A stretch of DNA of 10,591 nt from the NCBI GenBank assembly GCA_013336025.1, contig JAAXUM010000028.1, positions 1 through 10,591 of the forward strand. The letters are read 5' to 3'. The notes under the pieces were generated by a model. The model was not told where the DNA came from. It ran no database searches and saw only the letters and a list, made by a program, of their open reading frames with translations. This DNA comes from Chlorobiaceae bacterium (GTDB lineage Bacteria > Bacteroidota > Chlorobiia > Chlorobiales > Chlorobiaceae). Below, one piece after another: positions 1 to 7,095 of this stretch; position 1 is the stretch's first letter; every line of letters begins with the position of its first letter. The position numbers and the translations under genes were made by a program.

Positions 1-1
1 C

Positions 2-460
2 TTTGTGATCTACGGCCGTAGGCCCGGAGCTTATATGGAATTATGGGGCCGCAGGTACGACGCTTCTGGCAATCCGATCTCGTCTCCCTTCATGATCGCG
101 GAACCGACGTACGATTGCGCAGACGGTTATGTTGTCGATGGCGATGAGCACTACCTCTGTGTATGGGCCAGATTGGTGTACCCAGCTGATATTTACGGCA
201 ATCTCGACGTTGAAGTGGGCATTGAAAATAATGGGTCAACCGTAATAGTCCAGGAAAATCCATATGCTACTACGATAATCTGCGGTCCATTGTTGCTGCC
301 GGCTGACAAAAAATATGTGGTCGTTGATATCGCCGGCAGAGGATGTGGACTTCATGCCTGCCGATGGCGTTGCAAATACCATAACAGGAGGCTCAGCATA
401 AACAGGCATTGTCGCATCGGGTTCTTTTCGATATTCGGCATCGCGTATCGCAGCCCATGA
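2..460 (+). CDS. Fragment of a surface-type repeat protein (both ends uncertain)
   Basis: A reading frame open at the left edge of the window, so the N-terminus is missing. Residues encoded up to about base 225 resemble proteins built from repeats of the form (Y)LVVWxDxRNGxxDIYGQRxDxxGNPxGxxFxIS: visible pieces are ELWGRRYDASGNPISSPF, then HYLCVWA and DIYG. Such repeats occur in large secreted or surface proteins of many phyla, and their function is not established. Beyond about base 225 the frame becomes the antisense of the pentapeptide-repeat gene and loses the repeat character, so the stop at 458-460 is probably fortuitous. The first 220 bases are about 54-55% G+C by my count, against about 49% for the next 220. 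The fragment may be a chimeric join rather than a native neighbour. Family assignment is by pattern resemblance only. Confidence 0.35.
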   Translation, partial: FVIYGRRPGAYMELWGRRYDASGNPISSPFMIAEPTYDCADGYVVDGDEHYLCVWARLVYPADIYGNLDVEVGIENNGSTVIVQENPYATTIICGPLLLPADKKYVVVDIAGRGCGLHACRWRCKYHNRRLSINRHCRIGFFSIFGIAYRSP

Positions 461-1078
461 CGCTGTTGCTTTTTCACCAGATGGAGTTATGGTATTATTG
501 GATATTTTTGCTCCTCTTAAATTGGCATTTCCAAGATACAACGCGCCCTTCAGGTTGACTCCTCTGAGGTCAGCATCAATAAAGCTGGTTTCAAACAGAA
601 CAGCATCCTGAAGGTTTGATCCTGAAAGATCCGCCCTGTCAAACCTTGTCCACCTGAGATTTGCACCTTGCAGATTCGCTTTCTGAAGCCTGGACTTTTC
701 CATGTATGCTTCTTTAAGGTTGACCTTGACAAGGTAAGCCGAGCTCAAATCAGCCTCTTTAAGGTCTGCTTTTTTAACAAATGCCTGCTGAAGATTGGAA
801 CCACGCAAATCAGCACGGTTCAGTTTGGCCCCACTCAACTCGGCTCTGACAAGCGAACTGTTACTGAGGTTTGCCCCCTCAAGATCGGCATCTTCCAGCT
901 TTGCCTTGTTAAGATCAACAGGCTGCATGGAATGCTGCTGCCGAAAAGCATTCCACTCTTTCGGGCTTTTCACCAGGAGCTTAACGGCATCCGGATCAAA
1001 CCCGATAGCTGATGATAAGGGAAGAAAGCCCGAAACGATCAAAAGAGCAATACCAGCAAAGTGCCGAATCTGTTTCAT
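236..1078 (-). CDS. Exported pentapeptide-repeat protein
   Basis: A 280-residue protein. Residues 1-24 form a typical Sec signal peptide (basic MKQIRH, hydrophobic core, SSA before the likely cut). Residues ~54-191 are a long run of pentapeptide repeats with the A(D/N)LxX signature (for example LEDADLEGANL, LNRADLRGSNL, LQKANLQGANL), which fold as a right-handed quadrilateral beta-helix. The short stretch before the repeats (VKLLVKSPKEWNAFRQQH) is common in exported pentapeptide proteins. Export points to the periplasm or cell surface; no enzymatic role is implied. The C-terminal ~65 residues are not repeat-like and end at an in-frame stop close to a suspected assembly join near base 226, so the true C-terminus is less certain than the start. 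There is no clear Shine-Dalgarno sequence. It is divergent from the SDR gene. Confidence 0.8.
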   Translation of the reverse strand: MKQIRHFAGIALLIVSGFLPLSSAIGFDPDAVKLLVKSPKEWNAFRQQHSMQPVDLNKAKLEDADLEGANLSNSSLVRAELSGAKLNRADLRGSNLQQAFVKKADLKEADLSSAYLVKVNLKEAYMEKSRLQKANLQGANLRWTRFDRADLSGSNLQDAVLFETSFIDADLRGVNLKGALYLGNANLRGAKISNNTITPSGEKATASWAAIRDAEYRKEPDATMPVYAEPPVMVFATPSAGMKSTSSAGDINDHIFFVSRQQQWTADYRSSIWIFLDYYG

Positions 1079-1213
1079 AACGAATGGTTTTGATAGTTTT
1101 CACTGAGCTTTCCCGGTTTTGATTTCTGCCTGTCGGCATCAGTGCATTCTTAAAAGCACAACGAACAACGTTCCTGAAAAATAATGAAATAGAAAAAGAG
1201 TAAAGAAACTTAA

Positions 1214-1251
1214 TTGAAAGAGCACCCGTTATCACATGTACTGTTTGTACA
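1214..1251 (+). promoter_or_regulatory. Candidate promoter with overlapping operator-like inverted repeat
   Basis: Upstream of the SDR gene lies TTGAAA (1214-1219), then 17 bases, then TGTACT (1237-1242), a fair -35/-10 match (4/6 at the -10). A perfect inverted repeat, TGTAC-TGTTT-GTACA (1237-1251), overlaps the putative -10 and start region, as a repressor operator would. The promoter would place transcription start near 1249, favouring translation start at 1282 over 1252. This is pattern evidence only. Confidence 0.3.
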
Positions 1252-1281
1252 ATGACAAAATTTAACATCAAAAAATCAATA

Positions 1282-1977
1282 ATGAATAACACCTTCGCCT
1301 ATAAAGGAAAAGTGCTGGTAGCGGGATCAACCGGAAAAACAGGTCTCTGGGTTGTCAAGCGTCTTCTGCATTATGGAATTCCGGTACGGGTTCTTGTCCG
1401 GTCTATCGAAAAAGCTGCGATATTTGGCGATACCGTTGAGGTTGCAGTAGGTCATGTGCAGAATTCCGATAATTTGGCTGAAGCGGTAAAAGGCTGTGAT
1501 GCTGTTATTTCCGCACTTGGCTCAAGTCAGTTTTTCGGTGAGGCATCCCCTGCCGAGGTTGATCGGGATGGAGTCAGCAGGCTTGCCGATGCAGCTGCAA
1601 AAGCCGGAGTAAAACACTTTGGTCTGGTCAGTTCGATTGGTGCAACAAAATGGTTTCACCCATTGAATCTTTTTGCCGGGGTGCTTTCAATGAAGCTTGC
1701 CGGTGAGAATCATGTAAAAAGCCTGTTTTCAAAAAAAGGCTGCTCCTATACGATTGTCCGACCCGGTGGTCTTCAGGATGGTGAACCCCTTCAGAACAGA
1801 CTTCACTCTGAACAAGGAGACCATCTCTGGAACGGTTTTATAAACCGTTCTGATGTTGCAGAACTGCTGGTACTTTCACTCTGGGTTGAAAAAGCAAAAA
1901 ACAAAACCTTTGAAGTCATCAGTGAAACACCGGAACCACAGCACTCACTTGAATACTGTTTCGATAATCTGTCATGA
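1282..1977 (+). CDS. Atypical SDR-family NAD(P)-binding protein
   Basis: A 231-residue single-domain Rossmann protein. It begins with a beta strand and a GSTGKTG dinucleotide-binding loop (residues 15-21), with Arg37 and Arg40 in RVLVRS after the second strand, which suggests NADP(H) preference. Further family marks are VSSIGA (116-121), the RPGGL strand (160-164) and RSDVAEL (189-195). The YxxxK catalytic motif of classical SDRs is absent, which places it with the atypical NAD(P)H-binding group (NmrA/Tic62/At5g02240-like), whose members can be reductases, isomerases or redox-sensing scaffolds. Substrate cannot be assigned. It is much shorter than the divinyl reductase BciA, so it is not that enzyme. 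An in-frame ATG at 1252 would add ten residues. I prefer 1282 because the core starts eight residues later and 1252 overlaps the putative promoter; neither start has a clear ribosome-binding site. Confidence 0.8.
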   Translation: MNNTFAYKGKVLVAGSTGKTGLWVVKRLLHYGIPVRVLVRSIEKAAIFGDTVEVAVGHVQNSDNLAEAVKGCDAVISALGSSQFFGEASPAEVDRDGVSRLADAAAKAGVKHFGLVSSIGATKWFHPLNLFAGVLSMKLAGENHVKSLFSKKGCSYTIVRPGGLQDGEPLQNRLHSEQGDHLWNGFINRSDVAELLVLSLWVEKAKNKTFEVISETPEPQHSLEYCFDNLS

Positions 1978-1982
1978 ACAAA

Positions 1983-2014
1983 AAAAAAGGAGCATTTTGA
2001 AGTGCTCCTTTTTT
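1983..2014. terminator. Bidirectional intrinsic terminator between SDR gene and csmE
   Basis: The stem AAAAAAGGAGCA (1983-1994) pairs perfectly with TGCTCCTTTTTT (2003-2014) around an 8-base loop. A-tract and T-tract flank both sides, so it can terminate transcription from the plus-strand SDR gene (stop at 1977) and from the minus-strand csmE (stop at 2035). Confidence 0.85.
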
Positions 2015-2034
2015 CATAATCATATAGAAAAGCT

Positions 2035-2289
2035 TCAGTCCTTGAAGCGGCTCTCGACAGCTTTTGTAGGACGGGCATACCCTGAAACCTCCGGAGAAGA
2101 TCCTCGTAACCCTGCAGACGCGCCGCCACCACCGTAAAGATGAGGATACGCATTCGCACCAAGCCTCTTTGTGGTTTTCCCGATATTCTCGAGTGCGTCG
2201 CCAACAACCCACCAGTGTCCGTCAATAAAAACCTCAAGAAATCTGCCGTATGCTTCGGCGCCCTGGACAAATGCTCCGGAATTATTCAT
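2035..2289 (-). CDS. csmE: Chlorosome envelope protein CsmE (CsmA paralogue)
   Basis: An 84-residue pre-protein. Residues 5-58 match the CsmA/CsmE family: an amphipathic segment (AYGRFLEVFIDGHWWVVGDA) with His25 at the position of the bacteriochlorophyll a ligand in CsmA, then LENIGKTTKRLGANAY. After a Gly-rich linker comes the tail LRGSSPEVSGYARPTKAVES, which in CsmA is removed on maturation. CsmA forms the baseplate linking the chlorosome to the FMO protein; CsmE is its minor paralogue in the chlorosome envelope. VQGAEAYGRF and DGHWWVVG favour CsmE over CsmA, which has EGHWETVG. The start is at 2289 rather than the longer in-frame ATG at 2367, because the family begins here and AGGA lies 9 bases upstream. 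It sits downstream of the symporter gene with no terminator seen between them, so read-through is possible. Confidence 0.9.
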   Translation of the reverse strand: MNNSGAFVQGAEAYGRFLEVFIDGHWWVVGDALENIGKTTKRLGANAYPHLYGGGGASAGLRGSSPEVSGYARPTKAVESRFKD

Positions 2290-2309
2290 TCTTGTTTTTC
2301 CTGATGGTT

Positions 2310-2348
2310 TATAAATACAGTCGAGACTGCTCTTTCTGGAAATTAGAA
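2310..2348 (-). promoter_or_regulatory. Candidate csmE promoter region
   Basis: On the minus strand, TTTCCA (-35-like), 17 bases and TGTATT (-10-like) precede csmE, followed by a second AT-rich TATAAA. A short inverted repeat, CAGTC-GA-GACTG (2318-2329), sits in the same stretch. Each match is partial (4/6), so this is only a suggestion that csmE has its own promoter 21-60 bases upstream of its start. Confidence 0.2.
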
Positions 2349-2395
2349 AATAATTTGCTGAACCCAAAAGATATTTTCATCACACTGCATCTTTC

Positions 2396-3811
2396 TCAGT
2401 TCTCAGGGATCTCCGGACTGTTCTTCTCTCCCATAATGAGATCAACACCAAAAGAAATGACAATATTGACTGTCACAGATACAACAATATACCATGTCCA
2501 TGCAAGACCGGTCTGCTTAAGCAGAAATACAACGCCCATGCTTGCAAGAAGGCCCGCAGCAAGACTTGACTGACGAAAGTTCCTCCTGGTTTTGGACAAC
2601 AGAAATAATCCCAGAAGTCCACCATACGTAAACGATGCTATTTCAAGACCAACCATAACAATTGCCTTGTCGCTTTCATCAAAAAGGAGCGCAATACCGA
2701 TCAGCACCGCTGCCCAGCCCAGGCTCACAACTCTTGAAAAGTTGAGCGAACGGGTTCCTCCAAAAAGATCGGTCACCGTAGAGGCCGCGAGAGAATTGAT
2801 CGAAGAGGCAATCGTAGACATTGCTGCTGAAAGAATACCTGCAAGCAGAAGACCTTTCAAACCCGGAGGAAGCCAGGTTACGATAAACGAAGCGAACTCG
2901 CGATCCTTTTCGGTCGGAACACCTCCCATAAACAGATACATCAGAGAGCCTGCAAAAAGAAAAATCATAAACTGAAGAAACACAAACACACCGCTTCCGA
3001 CGAGAGCTTTTCTTGCCGCACCCAGATCACTGCAGCCAAGAACTCGCTGCACCATCATGTAATCAACCCCGTGCGATGAGAGCGAAAGAAAAACGCCGCC
3101 GATAAAAGCGCTCCAGAACATCATTGGATTGATGAACGGGTTGGAGCCAAAATTAAAAACATGCAATTTCCCTGCTGAAGCAAGCGATGCAATAACTTCC
3201 GGAAACGGCATGTCAAGACGGTTCAAAATGAAGACAATCGTAATGATACCACCCAGGAGATAGAGAATAAACTGGATACTGTCAAGCCAGACAACCGTTT
3301 TCAGACCACCTGAAATGGTATAGACCAGCGTTACCAGACCGATTACCAATACTGAAAGAGGCAATGACCATCCGGTCACAACCTGAACGACAACCCCTGT
3401 CGCCAGAAATCTCACCCCGTCACCAAGAATCCTTGTTACCAGAAAAACCACCGATGCAAACTTCTGCATGCCAGTACCAAAGCGTGTGCCAATAACTTCA
3501 TAGATTGAACTGACGCCGTTTTTAAAATACATGGGCAAAAAAATCACGCTGACCACTATTCTGCCGAAAATGTAGCCAAGCGGCAATTGAAGAAAACTCC
3601 AGTCGCCGCGATAAGCAAGACCGGGTACACTGACAAATGTCAATACAGATGTTTCAGTGGCAACAATCGAAAGCATGGCAACAACCCACGGTAATTTGTG
3701 ACCGCCAAGAAAATAATCCCCGCTGTTTTTGTTGCTTCTTCCCTGCCAGAGCCCGAAAAGAGTGTTTCCGGCAAGAAAAAGAATGACAATGGCTATATCG
3801 ATCGGCTGCAT
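2396..3811 (-). CDS. Sodium:solute symporter (SSS family), candidate amino-sugar transporter
   Basis: A 471-residue integral inner-membrane protein with about 13 hydrophobic segments, the normal length for the SSS family. Family marks are YTISGGLKTVVWLDSIQ (164-180), SHGVDYMMVQR (246-256) and the conserved helix GLLLAGILSAAMS with ASSINSLAASTVTDLF (320-350), whose Ser/Thr residues contribute to the sodium site. SSS members couple solute uptake to Na+ entry; the solute cannot be read from sequence. It lies 27 bases downstream of namZ, last in a cluster with amgK and murU, so a MurNAc-containing sugar or muropeptide fragment is the contextual guess. SSS transporters for sialic acid and other sugars are known. 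No Shine-Dalgarno sequence is evident, and no terminator is visible between it and csmE. Confidence 0.9.
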   Translation of the reverse strand: MQPIDIAIVILFLAGNTLFGLWQGRSNKNSGDYFLGGHKLPWVVAMLSIVATETSVLTFVSVPGLAYRGDWSFLQLPLGYIFGRIVVSVIFLPMYFKNGVSSIYEVIGTRFGTGMQKFASVVFLVTRILGDGVRFLATGVVVQVVTGWSLPLSVLVIGLVTLVYTISGGLKTVVWLDSIQFILYLLGGIITIVFILNRLDMPFPEVIASLASAGKLHVFNFGSNPFINPMMFWSAFIGGVFLSLSSHGVDYMMVQRVLGCSDLGAARKALVGSGVFVFLQFMIFLFAGSLMYLFMGGVPTEKDREFASFIVTWLPPGLKGLLLAGILSAAMSTIASSINSLAASTVTDLFGGTRSLNFSRVVSLGWAAVLIGIALLFDESDKAIVMVGLEIASFTYGGLLGLFLLSKTRRNFRQSSLAAGLLASMGVVFLLKQTGLAWTWYIVVSVTVNIVISFGVDLIMGEKNSPEIPEN

Positions 3812-3838
3812 CTGAATGGATAGGTTTGGCTGTTAGGA

Positions 3839-5005
3839 TCAGGAGTCGTAGCGATGAAATTTTTCTTTGAGCGATGCAAAAGCGATCTCATCGTTACGCC
3901 AGGAGGCAATAAGATCGGCAGACGTTACCCCGTTTTGAATAGAAACTCGAAGATCAGCGCTGCCTGCAAGAAGATCAAAAGCCGGGAGGGTATCGTTGAA
4001 TTCATAAACCCCGTGAAGAAACTGCATATCACGGGGATAGCACTCGTGCAGGGCTGCTGTAAGGGCAACTCCAACGGCAAACGGCCTGAATCCTGCTGCA
4101 TCCGTAACATGAATCGAGAGACCCCCGATAACATCCCCGACAAACTTGTGAAAAGTCGGCTTGAACCAGGTTGGCCGAAAAACAACTCCCTCAAGAGCGA
4201 GATTTCCCATAAATGCACCAAACTCTTCAGGCTTGATGAATGGAGCCCCGAAAATCTCGAATGGCGTTGTCGAGCCCCTTCCTTCCGATACGTTGAGCCC
4301 TTCAAAAAGACACATCCCGGGATAAACGAGCGCTGTCGAAAACGTCGGCATATTCGGAGATGGAGCAATCCATGGCAGCCCGGTATCAGGAAAAAGCATA
4401 TGGCGTTTCCACCCTTCCATGCAAATAACGCTCAGATTGCAATCAAGTTTTTTTACCTCACGATAGAAAAACGCAAGCTCGCCAGCGGTCATTCCATGAC
4501 GCACAGGTACCGGAAAAATCCCGACAAACGAACGATATCGAGGATCAAGCAGAGGTCCTTCAACCAGCTCTCCGCCAAGAGGATTGGGACGATCAAGCAC
4601 CATGATCTCAACATCGCGACCTGAAACAGCTTCCATAAAAAGAGCAAGGGTATTCACATAGGTGTAATACCGGGATCCGACATCCTGAATATCAAAAAGC
4701 ACAAGATCAAGATCATCAATGAATGAAGCATCAGGCAGAAGCGTATCTGACGCATCGCCATAAAGGCTCACAAGCTCACAACCAAGTTCAGGCTGGCAAC
4801 TCACCGCTATCTGATCCTGTTCGGTTGCGAACAAACCGTGCTCCGGAGAGAAAATCCTCTTGATCTTCACCCCCATCTCACTGAGGACGCTCCATGAATA
4901 TCGGAAATCTCTGGTGACGGAAGTCTGATTGACAATCAGACCTATGCTTCTATGACGAAAGCGCGAAATATCGCTGAGAAATATATCAAGGCCGGTTACT
5001 ACCAT
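3839..5005 (-). CDS. namZ: NamZ-type exo-beta-N-acetylmuramidase (DUF1343), no signal peptide
   Basis: A 388-residue protein, full length for DUF1343/NamZ. Family motifs occur in order: IGLIVNQTSV (21-30), FSPEHGL (52-58), LYGDASDTLLP, DIQDVGSRYYTY (105-116), LDRPNPLGG and VEGP (137-151), PVRHGMTAGELA (167-178), APSPNMPT (214-221), YPGMCLFEGLNVSEGRGSTTPFE (228-250, quoted in part). Known members remove MurNAc from the non-reducing ends of peptidoglycan fragments. Bacillus subtilis NamZ is secreted, but this protein begins directly with the catalytic domain. An in-frame stop lies four codons before the ATG, so no signal peptide can be added by moving the start; it should act in the cytoplasm. 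It starts 18 bases after the murU stop and is part of the amgK-murU operon, which supports MurNAc as product. Confidence 0.85.
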   Translation of the reverse strand: MVVTGLDIFLSDISRFRHRSIGLIVNQTSVTRDFRYSWSVLSEMGVKIKRIFSPEHGLFATEQDQIAVSCQPELGCELVSLYGDASDTLLPDASFIDDLDLVLFDIQDVGSRYYTYVNTLALFMEAVSGRDVEIMVLDRPNPLGGELVEGPLLDPRYRSFVGIFPVPVRHGMTAGELAFFYREVKKLDCNLSVICMEGWKRHMLFPDTGLPWIAPSPNMPTFSTALVYPGMCLFEGLNVSEGRGSTTPFEIFGAPFIKPEEFGAFMGNLALEGVVFRPTWFKPTFHKFVGDVIGGLSIHVTDAAGFRPFAVGVALTAALHECYPRDMQFLHGVYEFNDTLPAFDLLAGSADLRVSIQNGVTSADLIASWRNDEIAFASLKEKFHRYDS

Positions 5006-5023
5006 GAAACCATAAAGTCAGAA

Positions 5024-5959
5024 TTATTGATTCAACAACAAAGTCCCGTGCCTGCCCAGAACGGCATGGCGAACGGTTGCTCCAGCTGCCACCCGGGCTC
5101 CGGGAAGCAGAACAGCATACTCAACAACAGCATTCTCTCCTACAGAACAACCCTCTCCGATAACTGAAGAGGTTATCCTCGCACCTTCTCCTATCGATGC
5201 ATTATCTGAAATTCTGTGCGGATGGATACCTGAAACCCGATTCATTCTAAGAACAAGATTATCGAAAAGCGCATTGCCTCCTGTATTTGCCTGCATATAA
5301 CTTTCAGGGGTACCTATATCCTGCCACAACCCCTTATGCAGATAGTAGCCGAGACCACCATGATCCATAAGCCCGGTAAACCCGGTTTCAACAATCCCGG
5401 AAAAAGTTTTTTCAAGAAATCGGAAAATCAAGGGACTCAGTACCGCCGTACCGGTATAAATACAGGACGATGCAATACCGGTGTTTCTCCTGTTCCTGAA
5501 GTCCCGGATCAATCCATTTTCAACACTCACAGCTCCAATGTCCATAGCATCGGGAGATTCATAGAGAGTAAGAGTCCCCGGACACCCCCCGGCAGCATGA
5601 CAACGAACAAGTTTCCTGAAATCGATATCAGTTATAATGTCGCTGTTAACAAGAAGAAAATCATCATCCCGAAGCAGGTTTTCGCAATTTTTCAGGCCGC
5701 CGCCGGTACCAAGAAGGGTCTTTTCTTCAGAAAAAGAGATCTTCAACCCGCCAAGGTCAGCAGATGCAACCATACGGCGGATAGCATCAGCATGATGATG
5801 GATATTGCAGATTATGTTATCGATCCCTGCTTCCTTCAAAAGAAAAAAAGTATAAAAAAGGCTTGGAACATTGAGAATCGGCATGAGCGGCTTCGGTATA
5901 TGATCAGTAAGCGGCCTGAGCCGACTCCCGAAACCTGCAGCAAGGACAAATGCTTTCAT
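5024..5959 (-). CDS. murU: Sugar-1-phosphate nucleotidyltransferase, likely MurNAc-1-P uridylyltransferase MurU
   Basis: A 311-residue cytoplasmic enzyme. The N-terminal Rossmann-like domain carries the signature AAGFGSRLRPLTDHIPKPL (7-25), LGTGGGLK (83-90, nucleotide-base region), LLVNSD with metal-binding Asp107, and WQDIGTPESY (212-221). From about residue 248 hexapeptide repeats (ISDNASIGEGARI, SVIGEGCSVGENAVV) build a short left-handed beta-helix. The Pseudomonas MurU is a single-domain protein of a little over 220 residues, so the helix is an addition more typical of mannose-1-phosphate guanylyltransferases. The sequence alone does not settle UTP versus GTP or the sugar. The assignment rests on its neighbour: its ATG overlaps the amgK stop by ATGA, implying translational coupling to a sugar-1-kinase. 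Predicted reaction: MurNAc-1-P + UTP to UDP-MurNAc + PPi, bypassing MurA. Confidence 0.75.
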   Translation of the reverse strand: MKAFVLAAGFGSRLRPLTDHIPKPLMPILNVPSLFYTFFLLKEAGIDNIICNIHHHADAIRRMVASADLGGLKISFSEEKTLLGTGGGLKNCENLLRDDDFLLVNSDIITDIDFRKLVRCHAAGGCPGTLTLYESPDAMDIGAVSVENGLIRDFRNRRNTGIASSCIYTGTAVLSPLIFRFLEKTFSGIVETGFTGLMDHGGLGYYLHKGLWQDIGTPESYMQANTGGNALFDNLVLRMNRVSGIHPHRISDNASIGEGARITSSVIGEGCSVGENAVVEYAVLLPGARVAAGATVRHAVLGRHGTLLLNQ

Positions 5960-6960
5960 GATCGGTCTCCTTCAAGAAGCGGAAGAAGAAGCGTTCCTGC
6001 CTGTTCAAGCTCTTTTCGTCTTGCTATATAAGCGGAAAGGTAGGCAAGCGTGGGAGCGATCGAAACTTCATACTGAGGTTTTCCGAGCACTGCCGTCTGA
6101 TAACAGAATGTGCCCAGAGCCTTGATGTTCCGCTGAAAAGCCATGACATCAAAAAGAAAAAGGTACTCATCGAAGCTCATCATGATTAACCCGCCTCTCA
6201 CGAGAGCGTCATAATGATAACGCTTCAGCTCTTCTGCAACCGAATCATCAAGCGTAATATAGGAGTCGCGCAGAAGCGACACCGCGTCATACTGAGGCAA
6301 TCCCATTCTTGCATCCTGAAAATCGATAAGATAAGGGGTATCATGGTAGAGCAGAATATTGCGACTGTGAAAATCCCTGTGATTAAGCACAAAATGTTCA
6401 GGCCGCACAAGCAGTTGTGCAATTCCCGCAAACTCCTTTCGAAGCAAGGCTACAGAAGGAGCGGGCATGGTGCCGGAAAAATAATTCAGCACCGCATGCT
6501 CAATAAAAAAATCAAACTCAAACATCAGTTTTTCCTGATCAAAAGAGAGGCTGAAAGGGATCTGATCAGACGATCCGGCAACAGACTGAAGGGATACCAG
6601 CGTATCAATAACCTGGCGGTACCGCCTGATAATCACTTCCTGATCAGCGACACCAAAAGAATCCTGTAAAAGAATATCGCCGCAATCCTCAAGAAGCAGT
6701 ACCCCCTCATCCATATCACACCCGAGAATGGCAGGAACAGGCAGATCATGTTTTGAAAGCAGCGTATGAACTACAAGAAAAGGATACGTATCCGATGAAG
6801 ATTCTTTTAAACACGGATCAAGGCAAACGATAAAGGAACCAGCATCATCTGAAAGCCTGAAATACTGTCTGCTTGAGGCATCACCCTGAATTTTCGAGAG
6901 GGTCAGCCCGCTCAGACGTTCGGGACTGAAAAACCTTTGAATGGCGCTCCTGATTGTCAT
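5956..6960 (-). CDS. amgK: Anomeric MurNAc/GlcNAc kinase AmgK (APH fold)
   Basis: A 334-residue aminoglycoside-phosphotransferase-fold kinase. GDASSRQYFRL (26-36) matches the SDASFRRYFR segment of Pseudomonas AmgK. The catalytic loop is HRDFHSRN (194-201) with base Asp196, and the metal-binding motif is IDFQDA (212-217), followed by the AmgK-like LPQYDAVSLLRDSY. The C-terminal part retains MAFQRNIKALGTF and YIARRKEL, again as in AmgK. AmgK phosphorylates MurNAc (and GlcNAc) on the anomeric hydroxyl, feeding MurU. It is first in the operon, its stop overlaps the murU start, and it lies downstream of the csmB terminator, so a promoter is expected between 6961 and 7040; I see no convincing one there. 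A homoserine/choline-kinase-like specificity is possible, but the collinear similarity and the murU coupling make AmgK the better reading. Confidence 0.82.
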   Translation of the reverse strand: MTIRSAIQRFFSPERLSGLTLSKIQGDASSRQYFRLSDDAGSFIVCLDPCLKESSSDTYPFLVVHTLLSKHDLPVPAILGCDMDEGVLLLEDCGDILLQDSFGVADQEVIIRRYRQVIDTLVSLQSVAGSSDQIPFSLSFDQEKLMFEFDFFIEHAVLNYFSGTMPAPSVALLRKEFAGIAQLLVRPEHFVLNHRDFHSRNILLYHDTPYLIDFQDARMGLPQYDAVSLLRDSYITLDDSVAEELKRYHYDALVRGGLIMMSFDEYLFLFDVMAFQRNIKALGTFCYQTAVLGKPQYEVSIAPTLAYLSAYIARRKELEQAGTLLLPLLEGDRS

Positions 6961-7041
6961 ACGGCAGAATGTCGGGAAGTATGCAGCGTAGGGAAATTCA
7001 ACAAAAGTTACGGGTTCTTGAGACCATCAAAGAATACAAAA

Positions 7042-7079
7042 AAAAAGCACCTTGTACGAAACCATACAAGGTGCTTTTT
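7042..7079 (-). terminator. Intrinsic terminator of csmB
   Basis: A ten-base perfect stem, GCACCTTGTA (7047-7056) with TACAAGGTGC (7065-7074), an 8-base loop, and an A/T tract on each side. Read on the minus strand it follows the csmB stop by about 17 bases and ends in a long U-tract. It should insulate the amgK operon from the highly expressed chlorosome gene. Confidence 0.88.
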
Positions 7080-7095
7080 CAATCAAAACAGCAAC

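Noticed and set aside
1252..1281. Ten-residue N-terminal extension of the SDR protein from ATG 1252
   Set aside because: It overlaps the putative promoter and inverted repeat, adds nothing to the Rossmann core and has no ribosome-binding site. It cannot be excluded.
2290..2367. Longer csmE reading frame starting at ATG 2367
   Set aside because: The extra 26 residues do not resemble the CsmA/CsmE family, and the Shine-Dalgarno-like AGGA precedes the ATG at 2289.
3854..6669. Long plus-strand open frames opposite namZ, murU and amgK
   Set aside because: They are rich in Lys/Arg/Ser/Pro, show no domain pattern, and are antisense shadows of genes with full family motifs.
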